From positions 1-10,759 of the forward strand of contig CAKSJC010000039.1 in NCBI GenBank assembly GCA_934462885.1: DNA of 10,759 bases, written 5' to 3'. The stretch is from an uncultured Eubacteriales bacterium. Its GTDB lineage: Bacteria > Bacillota > Clostridia > Oscillospirales > CAG-272. Every line of letters starts with the position of its first letter. Within the stretch, counting starts at the first letter, position 1. Positions 1 to 6,157 of the stretch are shown in pieces. Both the position numbers and the translations under genes were made by a program. Under the pieces are notes generated by a model that did not search any database, had not been told where the DNA came from, and saw only the letters and a list, made by a program, of their open reading frames with translations.

Positions 1-44
1 CACTGCCAATACGAACATTCGGGTAAACGGGTAACGAATACTGA

Positions 45-84
45 AAAAACATAAAAACGCCGACACTCTGAAATCCGTGTCGGC
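45..84 (-). terminator. possible minus-strand intrinsic terminator hairpin
   Basis: Positions 59-66 (GCCGACAC) and 77-84 (GTGTCGGC) form a perfect 8-bp inverted repeat around a 10-base loop. Read on the - strand, the stem is followed at once by GTTTTTATGTTTTTT, the T-rich tail expected of a rho-independent terminator. On the + strand there is no T-run after the stem. No - strand gene that it would serve is visible to its right, so it may end a small structured transcript (see the inverted repeats at 162-245) or be a two-way terminator for a gene off the left edge. The repeat is certain; its role is inferred. Confidence 0.35.
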
Positions 85-161
85 ATGAGCAAAAGTATCG
101 TAACGATAGCAAGTTGCGCAAAAAACGCAAAAGCACAAACAAAGCAAGTGAAAACAGAGAA

Positions 162-245
162 ACGGCACGGCAGAATCAATCTGCCATACCGTCTCCCCAA
201 GCACCGCCCATGGGCTACCTGCTTTATCGCAGGTGCGCCTTGGGG
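162..245 (-). repeat. compound inverted-repeat block, possibly a structured RNA or intergenic repeat
   Basis: Bases 162-174 pair with 180-192 around a 5-base loop. Eleven of 13 positions are Watson-Crick, and the two exceptions (166 with 188, 168 with 186) are both C-A on the + strand, so they become U-G wobble pairs in RNA copied from the - strand. Directly after it, CCCCAAG (195-201) pairs with CTTGGGG (239-245) and encloses two smaller hairpins: GCCCATGGGC (206-215), and CCTGC (218-222) with GCAGG (229-233). This makes a branched fold. I know no named RNA family that it matches. It could be a dispersed intergenic repeat of Clostridia. Pairing is seen directly; expression as RNA is inference. 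Confidence 0.4.
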
Positions 246-281
246 GATACTTTTTTTCGAAAAAAGTATCCCCCGTTTTTT
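242..281 (+). terminator. strong intrinsic terminator
   Basis: A perfect 15-bp inverted repeat (242-256 with 260-274; GGGGGATAC followed by T-run, mirrored by A-run and GTATCCCCC) has a 3-base loop. It is followed by G and six T residues at 276-281. This is a textbook rho-independent terminator on the + strand. It would stop transcription from whatever lies left of the window and insulate the promoter at 345. The same G5/T-run/A-run/C5 design recurs at 10486-10513, so it may also belong to a family of dispersed hairpins. Confidence 0.7.
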
Positions 282-344
282 CGCCTGCCTTCGGACAAAA
301 TTAATGATACTCTCAACACTGCTGTTTTAAAACTTATGTATTTG

Positions 345-373
345 TTGACACTTATCTTACAATATGATATAAT
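345..373 (+). promoter_or_regulatory. consensus sigma-A promoter of the TerB/BrxD/BrxHI cassette
   Basis: A perfect -35 box TTGACA (345-350) is separated by 17 bases from a perfect -10 box TATAAT (368-373). Transcription should start near 380, leaving a leader of about 40 bases with an AAGGAGG ribosome site at 407-413. Both boxes match the housekeeping consensus exactly, so strong, probably constitutive expression is expected. No clear operator palindrome overlaps the boxes. Confidence 0.85.
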
Positions 374-420
374 TTTATGTTAAGAATGATCCGGAAAAGC
401 GGTAAAAAGGAGGGTCAAAC

Positions 421-2391
421 GTGGGAATAAAACTGAATATCAGCATAAAAACGGGAGACGGCGGCGATAAAGACCGTGAACGCAAAATTTCGGCTGACAT
501 TGACGGCTTCTGGGATCTCGGAAAGCCGGAAAAGCGTCCGTATCGAAAACCGGATCGCGTTCCCGCGGTTGCTGATATAATCTCGGACTCTCCGAGCGAA
601 AGCACGGCGGAATGCGCCGATTCGGGAAATAAAACAAGGCTTGAAAACGAGTTTTTTACCTCCGAAAAAATAACCCCGCGCTCTGCGGCGGCGGACGGAA
701 ATAAGGGCGGGCGCGTCGTTACGACGATCGACGGTTCGCGCCGCGTTGTCACGTCGTCGTATAAAAGACGTCCTCCGCGGTATTACGGAAATAACGGAAA
801 ACCGAGGGGAGATTCGGACGATAAAAAAGCTTCCGCCGCTCCGGAGAGCGTTTACGAGCCGGGCGGACTTCTCATAAAAAAAGTCGAGGTGCGCCGCTGG
901 TCGTCAGGTGCGGAATTTTACGGCAGATTTCTCACCGACGCGAAAAAAAGCCACTTTGCCGCTCCGTCTGTTCCGTATTCATCTCACATGGAGGAAGTCG
1001 AATATTTTTCATATGTTCCTCAATATTCGCACATGACTCTTTCGCAGATAGAATACTACCGATGGTTCAGGGAAAACGTGCGCCGCGGGATCTATCCGCC
1101 GTCCTCCATGTCGTATGTGCTTCTTTATATATTTGAAATAATTAATCTTCCGGGTATAATTCCTCCGGAGGAGGGAGCGCGGCTTCTCTCCGCCATATGG
1201 ATAAATTACAGAAAATTAAATCCGCGCATAGATTCGTATTTGTGCGAATGGTTTCCCGACTACTGCTTGATTAACAAAGTATCGCTTCCGCACTCGCTTG
1301 ACGCGATACTTTATGAGGTGGCGCCTAAATCTTCGTTCAAGGAGTTTTACGTCGACAGACGCCCGGAGGACGAAAAGCCCGATGTTCTGAACATTTCAAA
1401 AAGCGCGCCGTCGTTCATCATTGCAAAAACTCTTATAGAAATATGCTCGGATTACAATTACCGAAACAGCAAATACTATCCCGAGGATCGTGGAAAGTAC
1501 GACCTTCTTATTCCCGGCGCGATAAGCGCTCTTCTTTTCGACTGTCTGGCGAAGAAACGTTCGTTTTTCCGCTTTGAAAAAATATACAGGATACCGAGGG
1601 ATTCGTACTGCGGAGCTATCGCATCCCCCGAAACCAAAAAAATTCTTTCGGTGGAATTTTGCTCTTTTTTGCGGGGAGCCGACGTCAGAGATCACGTCAC
1701 GCCCCTCGTGAAATACACGGAAAACAAGCTCCGCGCGCTTCTCGGGATAAAGGCGCGCCTGTCCTGCGCCAAAGCTCCCGCGGAGGACTGCGCGGTAATA
1801 GATGAATTTTTCGCTCCGCTTATCGGAGCGGGGCGTAAAACAGCTTCCGTCAGAGAGGAATGTGACTATCTGAAGAACTATGAACCGGAAAAATCCGGAC
1901 TTGATTTCGATTTTGCAAAGTGTATCGAAAGCTCGTCGTGGCACAACGCCGAAGTTCTGACCGGAGAAAATTTTTCGACGGCGGAGGACGGTTTTCCGTC
2001 GGACGCCTCGGACGCGACAGGCGGCGTTGAGCCGGAGAGTATTGCGGCAGGCGGCGAGCCTTCGCATAAGGCGGACTCCGAGGAAAAAGATGCCGCTGTC
2101 GAAAAAGCTTTCGACAATGCGTCCGATTCCGTCGACGAACAAGACGCGGGCGCGACGGACAGCGTTTCTTCCGCCGCTTTTACAAAAGAGCTTCGCGAAG
2201 CTCTCGCAAGCGCCATGGAAGGTAAACTGAAAGAATACTGCCGTGCGCATTCCTTAAACGAAGGAGTGACGGCTGACCGTATAAATACGCTGTTTCTCGA
2301 TATTTTAGGGGACATAGTCCTTGAGGGAAACGGAGACGGTTTTGATTTTATAGAAGATTACAGAGAGGATGCGGAAAAATGGCTCTCATAA
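421..2391 (+). CDS. TerB-N/TerB-C domain protein of a BrxD/BrxHI cassette
   Basis: 656 residues with a GTG start, chosen for AAGGAGG at 407-413 with 7 bases of spacing and the promoter just upstream. Residues 1-140 are low-complexity and charged, with a basic stretch at about 107-130 (RRVVTSSYKRRPPRYYG) that may bind nucleic acid. Residues about 173-290 match the TerB N-terminal domain pattern: YSSH, then YVPQYSHMTLSQIEYYRWFRE, a basic VRRGIYP and SYVLLYIFEIIN. Residues about 320-450, and probably the helical segment at 587-655, resemble TerB-C. Between them, 515-585 is an acidic Ser/Ala/Glu/Asp linker likely to be disordered. I see no central TerB metal-binding core, signal peptide or membrane span, so it is probably cytosolic. 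Family knowledge: TerB-N/TerB-C proteins occur in stress or phage-response loci, often beside ATPases and helicases. A sensor or scaffold role is inference. Its last codons overlap the next gene by 13 bases, which suggests translational coupling. Confidence 0.8.
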   Translation: MGIKLNISIKTGDGGDKDRERKISADIDGFWDLGKPEKRPYRKPDRVPAVADIISDSPSESTAECADSGNKTRLENEFFTSEKITPRSAAADGNKGGRVVTTIDGSRRVVTSSYKRRPPRYYGNNGKPRGDSDDKKASAAPESVYEPGGLLIKKVEVRRWSSGAEFYGRFLTDAKKSHFAAPSVPYSSHMEEVEYFSYVPQYSHMTLSQIEYYRWFRENVRRGIYPPSSMSYVLLYIFEIINLPGIIPPEEGARLLSAIWINYRKLNPRIDSYLCEWFPDYCLINKVSLPHSLDAILYEVAPKSSFKEFYVDRRPEDEKPDVLNISKSAPSFIIAKTLIEICSDYNYRNSKYYPEDRGKYDLLIPGAISALLFDCLAKKRSFFRFEKIYRIPRDSYCGAIASPETKKILSVEFCSFLRGADVRDHVTPLVKYTENKLRALLGIKARLSCAKAPAEDCAVIDEFFAPLIGAGRKTASVREECDYLKNYEPEKSGLDFDFAKCIESSSWHNAEVLTGENFSTAEDGFPSDASDATGGVEPESIAAGGEPSHKADSEEKDAAVEKAFDNASDSVDEQDAGATDSVSSAAFTKELREALASAMEGKLKEYCRAHSLNEGVTADRINTLFLDILGDIVLEGNGDGFDFIEDYREDAEKWLS

Positions 2392-3776
2392 ATACCGATA
2401 ACGCTTCAAGAGTTCCGAGACGGATACTCGGAACACTTCTTTCGTCTCTGTCGGCGGGAGTGGTGCCGCGCTCCGGCGCGCCGTACATCGCCATAGGACG
2501 AAACGATGAAATAGAGGCTCTCTGCGCCGCGCTCGACCGTGTTGCGGACGGAGAGGGAGCTGTTAAATTTATAATCGGCAGATACGGATCGGGAAAAAGC
2601 TTTCTTATACAGCTTTCCCGCGGGTACGCGCTTGAGCGAGGATTTATCACCGCCGACGCCGATCTCTCCCCTGAGCGAAAGCTCTCGGGCGCGGGAGGGC
2701 TCTCGACTTTCCGCGAACTCATGAAAAACATTGCCTGTAAATCCACCCCCGACGGAGGCGCGCTCCCCGTTATCATCGGGAAATGGTTTTCTTCGATCTC
2801 GGCGGAGCTTGAGCGCGACGGATTTGCCTCAGCCGACGACGCGGCATACAAAAACGAATTCAGGATTCGGATAATGAAAAAGCTCCGCGTTCTTGAGGGA
2901 GACGTAGGCGGCTTTGATTTTGCCGCTGTCATGCGCGAATACTACGACGCATGGCAAAACGACGACGATATGCGCGAGTCCGCGGCGCTGAAATGGTTCC
3001 GCGGCGAATATAACACCCGCACGGAGGCGAGAAACGCGCTTGGGATCCGCTCGCTCTCGATAATAAACGACGAGAACTGGTACGATTACTTAAAGCTTTT
3101 CACGGCGTTCTCACGGCTTGCGGGTTACGGCGGACTCGTCGTTTTCATCGACGAATGCGTGAATCTCTACAAGATACCGAACAGGATATCGCGTGAAAAC
3201 AACTACGAAAAAATACTTTCGATCTTTAACGACACAATGCAGGGACGCGCCCCGGGACTGATGGCTGTTTTCGGCGGAACTCCGCAATTTCTCGAAGACA
3301 CGCGGAGGGGGCTTTTCAGCTACGAGGCTTTAAGGAGCCGTCTTTCCGACGGACGTTTCGGCGGCGGAGAGCTGAAGAGCATGATGCAGCCGGTGATACG
3401 CCTGCGGCGTCTTTCCGACAGCGAGATACTTGCGCTCGTTATCCGTCTTGCCTCTCTTCACGGGGAGTACTACCGCCGGGAAGCGCGGATAACCGAAGAT
3501 AATATGCGGGAGTTTCTTTCTTCATCGCTTGAACGCGCGGGAGCGGACTCGATGATCACTCCGCGAGAGATAATCCGCGATTTTGTGTCGCTGCTCGATT
3601 TGCTGTACACGAATCCCGACAAATCGTTCGAAGATATAGTCGGTACGGTAAAGCGTTCGACTGCTCCCGCGGACGCTGACGAAGATGTAACGAAAGCCGG
3701 CGGTGAAAACCTGACAAAAAAAGAAGAAAACGCTCCGGCGCGGCGCAAAATAACACTCGACGATATTGATTTTTAA
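2379..3776 (+). CDS. brxD: BrxD-like P-loop ATPase (DUF2791 family)
   Basis: 465 residues. ATG at 2379 lies inside the end of the TerB-domain gene, with GAGAGG at 2363-2368 as ribosome site. The N-terminal PRRILGTLLSSLSAGVVPRSG and IAIGRNDEIEAL lead into Walker A GRYGSGKS (67-74). Walker B is VVFIDE (254-259), followed by FGGTPQFLEDTRRGLFSYEALRSRL (about 298-321, sensor-1 region) and TPREIIRDF (394-402). The segment ALKWFRGEYNTRTEARNALGI (203-223) is characteristic of BrxD/DUF2791 ATPases. About 35 C-terminal residues are charged and probably unstructured. The family is an AAA+/STAND-like ATPase found with the helicase BrxHI in type 2 (Pgl) and some other BREX phage-defence loci. Its exact activity is not settled. 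All nucleotide-binding motifs are intact. The symbol marks homology only; no BREX core gene is visible here. Confidence 0.85.
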   Translation: MALINTDNASRVPRRILGTLLSSLSAGVVPRSGAPYIAIGRNDEIEALCAALDRVADGEGAVKFIIGRYGSGKSFLIQLSRGYALERGFITADADLSPERKLSGAGGLSTFRELMKNIACKSTPDGGALPVIIGKWFSSISAELERDGFASADDAAYKNEFRIRIMKKLRVLEGDVGGFDFAAVMREYYDAWQNDDDMRESAALKWFRGEYNTRTEARNALGIRSLSIINDENWYDYLKLFTAFSRLAGYGGLVVFIDECVNLYKIPNRISRENNYEKILSIFNDTMQGRAPGLMAVFGGTPQFLEDTRRGLFSYEALRSRLSDGRFGGGELKSMMQPVIRLRRLSDSEILALVIRLASLHGEYYRREARITEDNMREFLSSSLERAGADSMITPREIIRDFVSLLDLLYTNPDKSFEDIVGTVKRSTAPADADEDVTKAGGENLTKKEENAPARRKITLDDIDF

Positions 3777-3797
3777 GAAAAATTCCGGAGGTGCGAT

Positions 3798-6026
3798 GTG
3801 TCTGTTTTCGATCGGTATTCTCCTTTTATAAGGGAATATATATACAGCCGCGGGTGGGATTCGCTCAGTCCCGTGCAGGTCGCGGCGGCGGAGCTTATTT
3901 TCGGGAGTGAAAACAACGTTCTTCTCCCGTCGGGAACTGCTTCAGGCAAAACGGAAGCGGCTTTTTTTCCTATACTTTCCGAGTTTTACGACGATCCGCC
4001 GTCCTCAGTCGGAGTTTTGTATATCGCGCCGCTGAAAACTCTTATAAACGATCAGTTCGGACGAATAAGCGAGCTTTGCGACGAAACGGGCATTCCCGTG
4101 CGGAAGTGGCACGGAGACGTCGCGGCTTCCCACAAGGCGAAAGCCTTAAAGGATCCCGCGGGGATACTTCAGATAACCCCGGAATCTCTTGAAGCTATGC
4201 TCATGACGCGCTCCTCGGATCTCATACGGCTGTTCGGAGATCTGCGGTATGTCATAATCGACGAAATACACACGCTCACGGGTTCCGACCGCGGGAATCA
4301 GATAATCTGTCAATTGAAGAGACTGCGCGACAAAACGGGAGTTTCTCCACGCCGCATTGGGCTTTCGGCTACCATAGGAGATATGGAAGCGGCGGCGGCA
4401 TGGCTCGGCGCGGGAAGCGGACGAGAGACGGACGTTCCCTCTCTGCCGCAGGCGAAGATCAGCTGGAAACTCGGAATGGAGCACTTCTTCATTGCGGGAG
4501 CCGATGAGGAAAATCTTCCGGAATCGGGAGAGACGGCGGAAAACAAAAAAACTCCCTCCATCTCTCTCGACGCGGGATACGAATACATTTACGACGCCAC
4601 AAAAAACAAAAAAGCTATCGTTTTCTCGAACTCACGTGAAGAGACCGAATATGTCTGCGCGACTCTCCGCGAGATCGCGGAATACCGTAACGAACCGGAT
4701 GTTTTTCTGATACATCACGGATTTCTTTCGGCAAGCATCCGCGAGGAAGCGGAAATGAAGATGAAAGACGATGATATAACCGCCGTAACGTGCGCGACGG
4801 TCACGATGGAACTCGGGATAGACATAGGCAGACTTGAGAGAGTGGTACAGCAGGGATCGCCGAACTCGGTTTCGTCGTTTTTGCAGCGTCTCGGAAGAAG
4901 CGGCAGACGGGGCGGAAAGCCTGAAATGATAATGGTTTTCCGCGAGGAAAACGCGCTTCCGAACACCCCTCTTCCGGAGCTGATTCCGTGGGAGCTGATA
5001 AAAGCGATAGCCGTCGTACAGCTGTATATCGAAGAACGCTTTATCGAACCGCCGCTGCTGAAAAAATGTCCGTTCAGCCTTTTGTTTCAGCAAACTCTGT
5101 CGATAGTCGCCTCATCGGGCGCGATAATCCCGCGCGAGCTTGCCGCAAAGGTTCTCTCTCTCCCGCCGTTTCGCTTTATCGAAAAGGAGGATTACAAGAA
5201 GCTCCTTCTGTCGATGGTTGAAAACGATTGGCTTGAGCTTACGGATGAAGGGGAGCTTATCGTCGGACTGCGGGGAGAGCGGCTTGTGAATTCGTTCAAA
5301 TTTTACGCGGTTTTCAAGGATTCCGAGGACTATACCGTCAGATGCGAATCGGACGAAATAGGCGTGATAACTACTCCCCCGCCGGTGGGCGACCGTTTCG
5401 CGCTTGCCGGGCGCGTATGGGAGGTGGAGGAGCTTGATATTCCGAGACATCTTATTTACGTAAAGCGCGTTCGCGGCAAAATGGAAGTAAGCTGGCCCGG
5501 GGACTTTGGAGAAGTAAATACGAAGATACTTGAGCGAATGCGCCGCGTACTCACGGAGGACGCCGTGTACCCATATCTCGGGGAAAACGCCGCTTTGAGA
5601 CTTGAAACCGCTCGCGCAACCGCACGCAACACGGGAATTACGGAGAGCTGTATCGTTCCGCTCGGCGGATATACATGGGCGCTCTTCCCGTGGCTCGGAA
5701 CGCGGTCGTTTCGCACGATGCGGAGGTATCTTGCGAAAAACGCAGGTTCGTTTCGCCTCTCCGGTATGGAGTTTGAGGGATGCTATTACATGACCTTCAA
5801 GCTTGAAGGCGGAAGCGGAGACGCTCTTATGCGGCATATATTCAAAAAAATCGCGGCGGAGGGGATCGATACGGAGTCGCTCATTTCACCCGGAGAAGCT
5901 CCCGTTTTTGAAAAATACGATGAATTTATCCCTGCGGAACTTCTTCGCAAGGCTTATCGTGAGGACAAGCTCCGTACGGATGAAATAATAAACAGGATCG
6001 AAAAAGGCGGTTTCGGGAAAATCTGA
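3798..6026 (+). CDS. brxHI: BrxHI-like (Lhr-type) superfamily 2 DEAD/DEAH helicase
   Basis: 742 residues with a GTG start preceded by GGAGG (3787-3791) at 6 bases. It begins 21 bases after the ATPase gene, so they share a transcript. Helicase motifs are complete: a Q-like SPVQ (24-27), motif I SGTASGKTE (45-53), Ia APLKTLINDQ (77-86), II DEIH (155-158), III SAT (190-192), IV IVFSNSR (274-280), V TMELGIDIG (336-344) and VI QRLGRSGR (363-370). The remaining half (about 390-742) resembles the winged-helix and beta-rich C-terminal part of Lhr-like helicases. The protein should be an ATP-driven 3' to 5' translocase on nucleic acid, by family. Being next to a BrxD-like ATPase points to the BREX-associated BrxHI rather than the housekeeping Lhr repair helicase. 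Symbol given by homology and context. Confidence 0.85.
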   Translation: MSVFDRYSPFIREYIYSRGWDSLSPVQVAAAELIFGSENNVLLPSGTASGKTEAAFFPILSEFYDDPPSSVGVLYIAPLKTLINDQFGRISELCDETGIPVRKWHGDVAASHKAKALKDPAGILQITPESLEAMLMTRSSDLIRLFGDLRYVIIDEIHTLTGSDRGNQIICQLKRLRDKTGVSPRRIGLSATIGDMEAAAAWLGAGSGRETDVPSLPQAKISWKLGMEHFFIAGADEENLPESGETAENKKTPSISLDAGYEYIYDATKNKKAIVFSNSREETEYVCATLREIAEYRNEPDVFLIHHGFLSASIREEAEMKMKDDDITAVTCATVTMELGIDIGRLERVVQQGSPNSVSSFLQRLGRSGRRGGKPEMIMVFREENALPNTPLPELIPWELIKAIAVVQLYIEERFIEPPLLKKCPFSLLFQQTLSIVASSGAIIPRELAAKVLSLPPFRFIEKEDYKKLLLSMVENDWLELTDEGELIVGLRGERLVNSFKFYAVFKDSEDYTVRCESDEIGVITTPPPVGDRFALAGRVWEVEELDIPRHLIYVKRVRGKMEVSWPGDFGEVNTKILERMRRVLTEDAVYPYLGENAALRLETARATARNTGITESCIVPLGGYTWALFPWLGTRSFRTMRRYLAKNAGSFRLSGMEFEGCYYMTFKLEGGSGDALMRHIFKKIAAEGIDTESLISPGEAPVFEKYDEFIPAELLRKAYREDKLRTDEIINRIEKGGFGKI

Positions 6027-6038
6027 CCGCAAAGTAAA

Positions 6039-6068
6039 GCGTTTTTGCCGGAAAAAAACGCGGTTTTT
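6039..6068 (+). terminator. weak terminator-like hairpin between helicase gene and uvrA
   Basis: GCGTTTTT (6039-6046) pairs with AAAAACGC (6054-6061) around a 7-base loop, followed by GG and five T residues (6064-6068). The stem is mostly A-T and the tail is short, so termination is probably partial at best. It sits in the 131-base gap between the helicase gene and uvrA. I found no convincing promoter in the gap and no GAAC-N4-GTTC type SOS box, so read-through from the cassette into uvrA is possible. Confidence 0.35.
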
Positions 6069-6157
6069 ATACGGAATCGCAAAGCTGCCGCGGCAAAGCG
6101 CACATATTCAAAAGAAGCCTTAAATAATCAGAAAAAGTATATTCAGAGGAAAAACAT

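Larger units (their letters stand above)
1..344. other. gene-free left flank with inverted repeats
   Basis: No convincing coding sequence was found. The short open frames here lack domains, have poor ribosome sites and run straight through perfect hairpins. Positions 1-54 are open in more than one frame and could hold the last few codons of a + strand gene beginning outside the window; stops occur at 24-26, 32-34 and 52-54, one per frame, so no choice can be made. The rest holds small inverted repeats (TATCG/CGATA near 93-105, TTGCG/CGCAA near 114-130), a larger structured block at 162-245 and the terminator at 242-281. Confidence 0.6.

Noticed and set aside
85..383. Two short open frames on the + strand before the promoter
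   Set aside because: They run through perfect inverted repeats and a terminator, lack good ribosome sites and resemble no protein family; treated as repeat-derived noise.
1396..2250. 284-codon open frame on the - strand inside the TerB-domain gene
   Set aside because: It lies antisense to a gene with recognisable domains and its translation has no family features; the length follows from base composition of the real gene.
5112..5837. 241-codon open frame on the - strand inside the helicase gene
   Set aside because: Antisense shadow of conserved helicase coding sequence with no domain or ribosome site.
345..6026. Full BREX system
   Set aside because: Only BrxD- and BrxHI-like genes are present; no PglZ phosphatase, methyltransferase, BrxC/PglY or Lon-like protein can be found in the window.
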